In this document: piece after piece, positions 21,306 through 30,500 of the stretch
Layout: each line of letters opens with the position of its first letter
How positions within the stretch are numbered: the first letter of the stretch is position 1
Notes under the pieces: model-generated
What the model was told of the DNA's origin: nothing
What the model saw: the letters and a program-made list of their open reading frames with translations, nothing else
The model's database searches: none
From: Eopsaltria australis
Lineage: Eukaryota; Chordata; Aves; Passeriformes; Petroicidae
Length of the DNA: 64,000 nucleotides
NCBI GenBank assembly: GCA_034509425.1
Contig: JAVTVJ010001682.1
Coordinates: 292,069 to 356,068, forward strand
Direction: 5' to 3'
Made by a program: the position numbers and the translations under genes

Positions 21306-23700
21306 TTTTAAATAGCTCGGGGCTGGCTTAGTTTCCCTCTGGGTCATTCTGTAAATGAACACACAGTGATCCACAGCTTTTCCCAGGATCCAGGAGCAAG
21401 GAGCAGCCAACGAGGATCCCCACAAGTCCAGCAGCTCCTGGAAGGTGCAGATCAGTGGTGGCTTCTCCCTCTGCTGTCTCCTCATTGTTTTCCTCCTGTG
21501 TTTTCTGTCATGTGGTGATCCATTCATTCCCTTCAGGACACTGTTTGAATTGATCATGAAGTGCCTGCAGGAAGAAATTCACATTCCTAGGGAGTCTGGA
21601 GCTGAAGTTCACCCTCTGGCCAGTGACCCAGCAGTGGCATCTGTCTGGTAGAATCCCAGACACCAGGCAAGCAGGACCAGACTGGGGTTTGTGGAGCTCT
21701 GATCATGCAACTGGGAAGGATTTCTTTTCCCTGAGGTCTCTGGTCAGGAAGCAGTATTGGATCAGTCTTAATTTTTATATTTTATAGATTAAATTTGAGA
21801 GGAACTTCTCACAAGGGCAAGGAATGGCAGGAGATGGAGGAATGGCCTTAGGCTGAATGAGGACAGGGCTGGATGGGATATTGGGAAGGAATTGTTCCCT
21901 GGCAGGGTGGGGAGGCCCTGGCACAGGGTGCCCAGAGAAGCTGTGGCTGCCTCTGGATCCCTGGCAGTGCCCAAGGCCAGGCTGGACATTGGGGCTTGGA
22001 GCAGCCTGGGATAGTGGAAGGTGTCCCTGCCCATGGCAGGGGGTGGAATGGAATGAGTTTTAAGCTCCCTTCCAGCCCAAACCATTCCATGACTCCATGA
22101 AATCAGCCTTAATTCTCTGTGGTAAGTGGGCAGCTGCAGTGGTGGGAACACCAGGCACTGGGAAGGAAGCACTCCTGATCTGGGAATGTTTGGAGATGTG
22201 GATGTGATGTGGCTGCTGGGAGGTGTGGGGGATGAGCTGGAGTGTGGCAGCATTGACTCCGTGGTTCCTCTGGTTCAGTTCTGGGGACAAAGCCCTTCCC
22301 TGTGCACGTTTGTCACTGGGAGCTGTTTGGATAATCTCTGCAATCCCTGCGTCCAGGCTCTGAACTGGCACCAGCTGGATGTTTGGGCTCCCTGCCCTGG
22401 AGCCAGGATGTGCCTCAGCTGCTCCAGCCTGTGCAGGTGAGGGCTGAGCTGCCTCGGAGGGGAAGAGGTGGGTGATGATCTGTCCCCAGCCTTGCCCCAC
22501 TCCCTGCCAGCCACACCTGCAGTAACACTTGGAGTGCCACTGTCTCCACATGAAACTTTGGAGTCCTGGTTGTTCCTGCTGGTAATTGGCTGCATGAACA
22601 CCCAGTGCAGAGTCCAGAGCTGGCCCTGGAGCCTGTCCCTGCCCTGAGCTGTTCCTGGCCACTCTCAGCAGCTCTGCCCTGCCCTGAGCTGCCCTGGGGG
22701 GCACTGGAAGCTGGCTGCCACCTCCTCCACCAGTCCTCTGGCTGTGGCTCCCTTTACAGCTCTCCAGGCTCATTCTGCTTCTCTTTCTTGGCTTGACAGA
22801 GGGTGAAAGTACAAGTTTTTCCCTTGGTCAATGCCAGCAGCTGCCAGGTGGCCAAAGCTCAGGCTCCAATCTGCCACCCCTTATCCTAAAACCTCTTTCT
22901 GCTTTGCCACTCTTCTGTCCCATTCCCCTTGGCCTGGCAACCCTGGAGAGGGGCCTTTCCCCACGCCCAGCCCCTTGTTTGGGGGCAGAAAGTCTCTTTT
23001 CTACAACCTGTGGAATCCATTTGCCCATGGGGAGCCACCGAGGTGTTTCTGCCCTGGTGCTGAGCACAGCAGGTCCCCAGAGCCCCCCAGGCTCTGAAGG
23101 GTTCTGTCCTCCCATTCCCTGTGCCTTGGGGAGGCAGGGAGGGAACAAAGGGTGGGATCAAGCCCAGCCCTCAGCTTGTTTGTATCTGTGTGTGCCTCAG
23201 TCCTTCAAGTCAGCACAGATTTGGGAAGCAGGCTCAAAGCAACCAGGCTTTTCTATGAACTTGTCAAGCTGCTCACCCATGCGGTGTCTCTAGAGTTCGG
23301 GATGCATGGGAAGCTCAGTAAAGACTGATTCCCAGCCTGGGGTCTGGAATGGAGCTTGGAGAAGTGATCAGAAGGGCTCCCACCTGGGCAGTTCCTCTGC
23401 CCCCAGGGCCTTACACCCCTTCCCCAGCATCTGCTCCGTGTCCAGGGCAGGTCTGTGCCCCACAGGGGCGACGCTGCCCTGGCTGCTCCCGGGGCTGGGG
23501 ACGCTCTTGTGCCGCAGCTCAGCCTTGCTTGCTGAATCGAGGGCAAAGCACGAAGTTTGGTTCCTGGCAGAGTCTGGCTCCCCTCGGGATGGGTGATGTG
23601 GGCTGTGCTCCCACCCTGGCAGGGCTTGGGATTCCAAACCGGGCTGTTCCGTGCCAGGATGCTCCGTGCTGGAATGCTCTGCATGGGGAGGATGCTCCGT
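21306..23700. other. Intergenic XPO6-NME4
   Basis: About 2.4 kb. Apart from the CR1 copy at 21863-22103 I see no repeat, exon or RNA gene. GC and CpG content rise towards 23,700, where the NME4 promoter region begins. Confidence 0.7.
21863..22103 (+). repeat. CR1 LINE 3'-tail fragment, sense
   Basis: 'gacagggctggatgggatat' to 'ccaaaccattccatgactcc'. A 3' truncated tail in the XPO6-NME4 intergenic region. Confidence 0.92.
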
Positions 23701-23920
23701 CCCGGGATGTCCCGGCGGCTGCTTTAAGGGGAGGGACGGAAGCCTGACCCGTCCCCGGGCTCTGCCGGGCCCTTAAAGCCTTCGCAGACCGAGCGAGCCC
23801 GGGTCCGAGCCGCCGGGGCCGCCATGGGCTCCCTGGGGCGCTGCCTGGCCCGGAGTCTCCCGCGGGGGCAGCCGGGGCTCAGCCCCCCCGGGCGCCGCTG
23901 CTACGGCTCCGGTGAGACAC
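23700..23920 (+). promoter_or_regulatory. NME4: CpG-rich promoter and 5' end of NME4
   Basis: CpG density climbs from about 23,690 through the first exon: 'cccgggatgtcccggcggct' and 'gcagaccgagcgagcccggg'. No TATA box at a convincing distance, although a 'ttaaagccttcgcag' lies at about 23773. The start codon is in a good context, ccgccATGg. Confidence 0.7.
23824..23911 (+). CDS. NME4: NME4 coding exon 1 (mitochondrial presequence)
   Basis: [15 protein letters not shown] to RRCYGS, ending one base into an Ala codon before gtgaga. Six arginines and no acids. Confidence 0.88.
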
Positions 23921-25932
23921 GGCCCCGTCCCTGCCCTGCCCCGGGGGACCTGGTCCCCGTCCTCATCCTGCCCTGGGGACCCGCTCCCCGTTCCTGTCTT
24001 TTCCTGGGAATCCTGTCCCCACCCTCATCCTGCCCTGGGGACCCTGTCCCCACTCCTGCTCCAGAGGACCCGGTTTCCATCCCTGGGGGCCTTTAGCCTC
24101 TTCCCTGTCCTGCCCCTGGGGACCCTTTCCTCATTCCCGTCCTGCCCCTGGGGACCCTGTCCGCATCCCCATCCCGTCCCCAGTCCCTTGCCTGTGTTGC
24201 CCCTCAGGGCTCCTGTTCCCATCCTGTCCCCATGGTGTCCCATCCCCTCCCAGTGTCCCCGGTGCCTCCATCCCGGCCGGGTGGCGGCTCACGGGCTCCT
24301 TCACCCCTTTGTGGAGGAGTCGCTGCCGGGCTCTGCTGTCCCCAGCCCCATGTGCCCCCCGGGATGGGGCAGAGGCCGGAGCTGGCGCTCCCTGAAAGCC
24401 CCAAGGGGTTCAGTGTCCCCAGGACTGCGCTGGGGGTACCCCTGTGCTGGCCTGGGAGGACAGGGCACGATCCTGGCACAGCCGAGCCGTGTCCAGCAGT
24501 GCCCGGGGGAGCGGACGAACTCACTGGGGTCACTTGCTCTGGCTCTGTCCCCGCCAGCACTGGGGCCACCCGGCCTGACAGCCCGAGACGGGTCCCCGGA
24601 GCCTGGGACTGGCAGTGAAGTGTCCTCTCTCCCTTCCCCTCCTCCCTGTCCCCTCTGTCCCTGCAGCGGACGGGATGCGCCGTCCCTTGGGGGCCAGCGG
24701 CGGGGTGAGACCCTGCTGTCCCACGGGTGACAGCGGGGCCGGGCGCTGCCATCCCACGGTGCTCGAGTTTCCTGTCCACCAGCGGAGAGCTGTGACCAGG
24801 GACCCTCCGGGCGGGGGGAGGACCTGGAGCCAGGCAGGGGACAGTCCCCAGCACCGGGACAAGGCAGGGACATCCCTGGCTTACAAGGCTATTTCCTGGC
24901 CACGGACGTGTCCCCAACACCCATCAGGGCTTTGTGGCACGTCCCCTGCGACCTCGCCAGCTTGAGAGGCACAGCTTGTCCAGGGGACAAGGCTCCGAGA
25001 TGGGATGGGGACGGGAACAGCGATGGGGACAGGGATGGGATGGGATGGGATGGGATGGGATGGGATGGGATGGGATGGGATGGGATGGGATGGGATGGGA
25101 TGGGATGGGATGGGATGGGATGGGAGCGGGTTCCCATCGGCAGCCTCGGGGGCCGAGTACAACCCGTGGTGCCGGGGGGACAGCTTGTGGTCCTGCTGCC
25201 ACCGTGTCCGGTGGGCTCCTGTGTCCCGCGGTGGTGACAGTGCCCCGCTGTCCCTCGCAGCCCCCCCGGCGCTGCAGGAGAAGACGCTGGTGGTGGCCAA
25301 GCCGGACGCGGTGCAGCGGCGGCTGCTGGGGGACATCATCCAGCGCTTCGAGCGCCGCGGCTTCAAACTGGTGGCCATGAAGCTGCTCCAGGTACCCGGG
25401 CCGGGCAGGGAACCGTGCCGGGAGCGGGGGTGGCCGGGGGACGCTGCCCGGGTGTCACTGTCACCGCCGCTGCCTCAGGTGGAGCGGAGGCTCGTGGAGC
25501 AGCACTACGAGCAGCTGCGGCTGAGGCCCTTCTACCCCGCGCTCGTCGCCTACATGACCTCGGGGCCGGTGGTGGCCATGGTGAGGGGACAGCTCGGGGG
25601 TCCCGGGGGCCGCGGGGACGCGGGGCTCAGCTGTCCCTGTCCCGCAGGTGTGGGAGGGCTACAACGTGGTGCGGTGCGCGCGGGCCATGGTTGGGGACAG
25701 CAGCGCCGTGGGGACCATCCGGGGGGACCTCAGCGTGCACATCACCAGGTAGGGCCGCGGGGGGCGGGACCGCACGGCAGTGGCACTGTCCCCATCCCTG
25801 TCCCCTCGCAGGAACGTGGTCCATGCCAGTGACTCCGTGGAGACGGCCCAGCGGGAGATCGGCTTCTGGTTCCAGCGGGATGAGCTGGTGGCCTGGGACA
25901 GCAGGGACAGGGACAACATCTACGGGCTCTAG
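23824..25932 (+). CDS. NME4: Mitochondrial nucleoside diphosphate kinase, NME4-like (5 exons, 180 residues)
   Basis: Transfers the gamma-phosphate of ATP to nucleoside diphosphates through a phospho-histidine. Exons: 23824-23911, 25261-25391, 25479-25580, 25648-25748 and 25812-25932; 543 nt, stop TAG. Residues 1-30 are Arg-rich without acidic residues, fitting a mitochondrial presequence. The NDPK fold follows: AKPDAVQRR (Lys43), GPVVAMVWEG (102-111), Arg119, GTIRGD (Arg132), Asn142 and the catalytic His145 in NVVHASDS. Human NME4 is 187 residues. Between Arg119 and Arg132 there are four residues fewer than in human NME4 or NDPK-A, shortening a nucleotide-site loop. The C-terminus (RDRDNIYGL) also differs from human. 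NME4 rather than NME3 is chosen for the presequence and the DECR2-RAB11FIP3 neighbourhood; NME3 has a hydrophobic N-terminus. Confidence 0.92.
23935..24245. repeat. Degenerate C-rich tandem repeat in NME4 intron 1
   Basis: Recurring 'tcctgcccctggggaccctg' phrases with imperfect spacing of about 25-50 bp, strongly C-biased on the + strand and G-rich on the other. Copies are diverged, so the limits are approximate. Confidence 0.65.
25032..25125. repeat. (GGGAT)n microsatellite, about 18 copies
   Basis: Uninterrupted 'gggat' pentamers in NME4 intron 1, ending about 135 bp before exon 2. G-triplets spaced by two bases give quadruplex potential. Length is probably polymorphic. Confidence 0.97.
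25261..25391 (+). CDS. NME4: NME4 coding exon 2
   Basis: [11 protein letters not shown] to MKLLQ, with the nucleotide-site Lys43 in AKPDAVQRR. Acceptor ccctcgcag, donor cag/gtaccc. Confidence 0.95.
25479..25580 (+). CDS. NME4: NME4 coding exon 3
   Basis: [12 protein letters not shown] to GPVVAM, 34 codons, phase 0. Introns on each side are under 90 bp. Confidence 0.95.
25648..25748 (+). CDS. NME4: NME4 coding exon 4
   Basis: [14 protein letters not shown] to LSVHIT, ending two bases into Arg141. Carries the shortened loop [12 protein letters not shown] (123-134). Confidence 0.95.
25812..25932 (+). CDS. NME4: NME4 coding exon 5 and stop
   Basis: [10 protein letters not shown] (catalytic His145) to RDNIYGL, TAG at 25930-25932. 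Confidence 0.95.
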
Positions 25933-25966
25933 GGGCCGGCCCCGGCCTGGGGGCACTCCCGTCCCA

Positions 25967-25972
25967 AATAAA
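25967..25972 (+). terminator. NME4: Poly(A) signal of NME4
   Basis: AATAAA in 'gtcccaaataaaccccggtg', only 34 bp after the stop codon, so the 3' UTR would be about 60 bp. Confidence 0.88.
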
Positions 25973-26019
25973 CCCCGGTGCCGCCAGCTCTGACTCAGGT
26001 CTCCTTCCTCGGATGTCAC

Positions 26020-27270
26020 CGGACAGCGCTGGGGGACTCAGGGAGGCACACGGATGTCCCCAGAGGACCCTGGGGTTGTACTGGGAGGCACTGGGATGTC
26101 TCCAGAGGGCACTGGGGGGCCACAGGAAGGCTCTGGGAGGCACTGGGTGATCCATGGAGGGCACTGGAGTGTCCCCAGAGGGCACTGGGGTCATGCTGGG
26201 AAGCTCTGGGAGGCACTGGAGTGGTAGTGGGAAACCCTGGAAGACGCTGAGCTGTCCCTGGGCAGTACTGGGGCTGGGTTGGGAAGCTCTGGGTTGTCAC
26301 TGGTCCATCCGTGGAAGGTTCTGGTTAGTACTGGGAAGCTTTGTGAGGCAGTGGGATGCCCATGGGTGGCACTGGGCTCGTTCTGGGATGTCCCTGAGAG
26401 CACTGGGGTGGGACTGGGAGACTGTGAGAAGCTCTGGATATCAATGGACTGTTCCTAGGGGGCACTGGATCAATACTGGAAAGCTCTGGGGTGAACTGGG
26501 CTGTCCCTGGGGCACTGAGGCAGTACCGGGAAGCTCGGGAAGCCCCTGGGATGTCCCTGGGAGCACTGGAACCGTACTGGGAGGCCCTGTGAAGCGCTGG
26601 GCTGTGCCTGGGGGCTGCAGGAGCTCTGCAGGTGCCTGGAGGAGACCAGGGCGGGGTCTGAGCTGTGGAACTGGGGGCTCCGTGCGACACTGGGACACCG
26701 CTGGGTGGCACTGGGACACCGCTGAGAGGTGCTGGGATACCACGGTGAAGCACGGAGACACCACTGGGTGGCGCTGGGAGGCACAGGGACACTACGGAAA
26801 GCACTGGGACAGCTCTGGGAGCACTGGGATGTCACTGGGGTATAATCGGGATCACTGGGGTGCCACTGGGATATAACTGGGATCCCTAGGGTGTCACTGG
26901 GGTGTCACTGGGGTATAACTGGGATCACTGGGGTGTCACTGGGGTGTCACTGGGATATAACCGGGATCCCTGGGGTGTCACTGGGGTGTCACTGGGGTGT
27001 CACTGGGATATAACTGGGATCTCTGGGATGTCACTGGGGTATAACTGGGATCACTGGGATGTCACTGGGGTGTCACTGGGGTATAACCGGGATCCCTGGG
27101 ATGTCACTGGGGTGTCACTGGGGTATAACTGGGATCCCTGGGGTGTCACTGGGATATAACCGGGATCCCTGGGGTGTCACTGGGGTGTCACTGGGGTGTC
27201 ACTGGGATCACTGGGGTGTCACTGGGGTATAACTGGGGTATAATTGGGATCACTGGGATCACTGGGAGCT
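26020..27270. repeat. G-rich minisatellite filling the NME4-DECR2 gap
   Basis: Two zones. At 26020-26825 there is a decayed array of 'ggcactggg(a/g)' phrases. At 26826-27270 there is a fresh array of three alternating words: gtcactggggt (11 bp), ataactgggat (11 bp, or ataaccgggat) and c(a/c)ctggggt (9 bp), giving a composite of about 31 bp with runs of the first word inserted. The array reaches to about 145 bp before the DECR2 ATG. Open frames across it on both strands are repeat translations. Confidence 0.93.
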
Positions 27271-27415
27271 CTGGGAAGGCTCCGCTCGCCCGGCGCTGTC
27301 CCCTCGCTGCAGTTCCCGCCGTGGCCGCTCGGTGTCGCTGTGTCCCGGAGCGGTCCCCGTTGCCGGGCGACGGCGGCGGCGCCGCGCATGCGCAGTGCTG
27401 GGATCCAGCCCCACC
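27271..27415 (+). promoter_or_regulatory. DECR2: CpG-rich DECR2 promoter region
   Basis: About 145 bp of CpG-dense DNA between the minisatellite and the ATG, without a TATA box. It contains 'tgccgggcgacggcggcggc' and an NRF-1-type palindrome. CpG density continues through exons 1 and 2. Confidence 0.75.
27383..27394. promoter_or_regulatory. NRF-1-type site (CGCGCATGCGCA)
   Basis: A perfect match to the NRF-1 consensus YGCGCAYGCGCR, 22 bp upstream of the DECR2 ATG, so it lies at or just around the likely start of transcription. NRF-1 commonly controls nuclear genes of oxidative metabolism. Confidence 0.72.
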
Positions 27416-27513
27416 ATGGCCGAGGCCGCCATGGCCGCGCGGGTGCCCCCGGACGAGGACGGGGACGAGTGTCTGCCGCAGTACCGGCACCTGCTCAGCC
27501 CCGACCTGCTCGC
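27416..27513 (+). CDS. DECR2: DECR2 coding exon 1
   Basis: [10 protein letters not shown] to LSPDLL, ending two bases into an Ala codon before gtgagt. First ATG context is ccaccATGg, second (27431) is gccgccATGg. Confidence 0.93.
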
Positions 27514-30500
27514 GTGAGTCCCGCCGCTCCGGGGGCCCGCGGGGCCGCCTCCCCAGGGCCCGGCTCTCACCGTGCCTCTGTCCCGCAGGGGCCAGGTGGC
27601 CTTCATCACCGGCGGCGGCTCCGGCATCGGCTTCCGCATCGCCGAGATCTTCATGAGGTGCGGGAGCCCCTGCGCTGGGACAGCCCCTCCTCGCCTTCTT
27701 ATTTCCCCTTTTCCTTCTTCTTTTCCCCCCTCTCTTCCCTTCTTTTCCCTCACTTTCTTCCTCATCCTCTTCCCTTCCCCTCTCTTCCCCTTCCCCGCTG
27801 CGGTACGAGGCCGTGAAGAGCCGGCATGTGAGGCGGCAGAGCCCTCAGGGAGGCTCGGGGGCTGCCCTGTTCCAGCCCGGGGCAGGGCTCCGGCTCTCCC
27901 CGTCCTGCGGGCCTGGAGCAGCAGCGATTCCTGCAAGGAACACCCGCACTGCTGGTGATCCCGAGGTGCTGCTGAGGAGCCCGGCCCTTCTCACCTGCCC
28001 CTTCCCCGCAGGCACGGCTGCCGGACCGTCATTGCCAGCAGGAACCTGCAGAGAGTGTCCGAGGTGAGTCCGGGCTCCAGCGGGAGAGCTGCGAGCCCTG
28101 GGAATCGCTCTGCTCTCCCGGTGGGATGGGAGCCCTGGCATAGTGCAATAGGAGGAACGGCTTCCCAGTGCCTCCCAGTCTCCCAGCCCTGGGCGCTCCA
28201 GCGCTGCTGGGCAGGGTGGGTGCGGGTTTGGGGGGCTGCACCCACCGCACGTCCAGCACAGCTCAGTTAACCTGGAAGCTGCTCTACAGGGGCTGTTCAC
28301 AGTCACGATGGCTTTTTGTGGGGCAGAGAGACAGAAGTGAGTTGTGAGGGAGGTTTGTCAGCAGGGCAGAGCCCAGGGTTGCACTTAAACCTCAGTGTGG
28401 AGTAAGAGCAGAGCCCAGGGGCTGTGTGGCTTGGGGTGGGTTGCCTCAGCTGTCCTGTGTTTTGGGGCAGAGGGGAGGGTGCAGGTATGGTTGGCTGTCG
28501 TTTCACGCTCCCTCATGTTCACGTGCCAGAAGAGGCTGCAAAGCTCAGCAGATTTTTAGTCTTCAGGGGTCAGAGTCTTCTGAGGCCACAGAATCTGGAG
28601 CTCCTGCTGCTCGTGCACCTGTGTATTGTTGGGGCTCAAAACCTCTCACAGGGCCCAAAACAGGAGTTGGAGCAGCTCTAGGTGTTGTGTGGAGTTGCTG
28701 CTGAGCTTCTGTGTCCCCTGTGCTTAATTTGCTGGGGAAAATCTTACTCTTAATGAGCCACGGGGGAGGCTTGTGACAAACCCTGAGCTGCAGAGCTGGT
28801 CCGTCTCACAGCCTGGCACCCGGCTGCTCTGTCTTTGCCCTTTTGCCCATTGACTTTTTGGATCTAAAGGGCAATTATGCTTGGGCTCACGCCAGAAATG
28901 CCTTGCTGGGGTCCAACCTTTGTACTTGCCTTGCAGAGATGTTGCCTGGGATGACTTGTGTCCATGGCAGCCCACGCAGGTAACTGGGGTTAGCCAGCTG
29001 TGGCCAGCCCAGTCAGTGTCCAGTGTGGCTGGGATACAACATGCAGGAGCTTTCCCTGGCTCCAGGCTGGAGCTGGCTGTGTTTGGGCAGGTCCCTGCCC
29101 TGCCCACACTGTTGGCTATGTGCTGACAGGGATGTGGCTCCTGCCTGACTTTGATACAAGGTTCCTGCTCACCTGATGCAAGCCTGGGTCCAACCTCTGC
29201 TGAAGGAGAGAGTCCCAGGAAGAATCTCAAGTCTCTTTTTTGTTCTTGCAGGCCTCGAAAAAGCTGGTGGCAGCCACAGGGCAGCAGTGCCTGCCCCTGT
29301 CCATCGACGTCCGGCAGCCCCAGACCATCGCAGCGGCCGTGGACGAGGCGCTGAAGGAGTTCCAGAGGATTGACATCCTCATTAATGGTGCGGATGGAGA
29401 GGGCAGGGGGAGGATTTGGGCTCACTGCTGGGCAGGCTGCTTTCCTGCACAGGCATCCCTGGGAGCACAGAGGGAGCAGACGTCTGTGTGTGGTACATGG
29501 CCATCCCTGTGTGCCTGGCTGTGGATCATCCCTGCTCCTCTCGTGCTGGCTGTGCTGCTGGGCACCCAGAGCCTCCAGTTTATCCCTTGTCAGGGCTGTC
29601 TCCATGTGCTCTCCAGCATGCCGACATTATCCCTCACCCTCCCTGCCACAGAAGGGCCCTGACATCTGTCCCAGCCCTGTCCTGCCTGTCCCTGTGGTTC
29701 AGGTGCTGCAGGGAACTTCCTGTGCCCAGCCAGTGCCCTGTCCTTCAACGCCTTCAAGACAGTGATAGACATCGACACCTTGGGCACCTTCAACACCTCC
29801 AAAGTCCTCTTTGAGAAATATTTCCGGGTAAGTGCTATGGAGCCAGGGGATCTGAGGAGAGGCTCTGGTAGGCAGGGGGTAGTGTCAAAGCACACTGTGC
29901 TTCTGGGGAATTCAGGGAAGTGCAGAGGGCACAGGGGAGTGCAGCACACAGGGCCTCCCTGCATTGATCCACTCTGTTCCCTTCCAGGGATCCCAGCTCT
30001 GAACTGGGAATCCTCCTGTCCCTTGCCCTGGGGCTTTGGGCTGTTGCAGCACCTTTCCATGCTCTGCCACCTGGAGAAGCTGTGATTTCCTGCTCCTTTT
30101 CCAGCTCTGCTGCTTTCCCTTGGCCTTTCCTTCTACCCTGCATGTCCCACCTCTCTGGCAGCCCTGGCTGTCCCACCTCTGTCCCACCCACAGCAGAGCT
30201 GCCCCAGTGATGGCCTGGCAGTGCCCATGGGTGACTGTCCCTCCTAGCCCAGCTCTCCTGTCCCTCAGAGCCCTCTGTGACCCTTTGTGCTGCTCCCTGC
30301 CTAACTCCACATCTCCTTTCCTTCCCCAGGACCATGGCGGGGTCATCGTTAACATCACGGCCACCCTGAGCTACCGTGGGCAGGCCCTGCAGGTGCACGC
30401 TGGGGCTGCCAAGGCTGCCATAGGTACCTCAACACACCCTGCTGGGGCTCTGAGCCACGTGGGGCCAGGAAAGAAGCCACTTCTTCCCAAATACCGGGAT

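Larger units (their letters stand above)
23912..25260 (+). other. NME4: NME4 intron 1
   Basis: A 1.35 kb GC-rich intron. Its 5' part (23920-24240) is a degenerate run of 'cctggggaccc(t)gtcccc' phrases, and its 3' part holds the GGGAT array. ORFs on both strands are low-complexity products of this composition. Confidence 0.8.

Noticed and set aside
24204..24920. 238-codon antisense frame in NME4 intron 1
   Set aside because: Low-complexity product of the C-rich degenerate repeat with several equally open frames.
23824..25932. Assignment of the kinase gene to NME3 instead of NME4
   Set aside because: The Arg-rich presequence and direct DECR2-RAB11FIP3 neighbourhood favour NME4; NME3 begins with a hydrophobic segment.
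26154..26876. 240-codon plus-strand frame downstream of NME4 and several antisense ones
   Set aside because: Trp/Gly- or Ser/Pro-rich translations of the G-rich minisatellite.
28724..29605. 293-codon antisense frame across DECR2 exon 4 and intron 3
   Set aside because: Partly the antisense of a conserved exon and no recognisable domain; a shadow frame.
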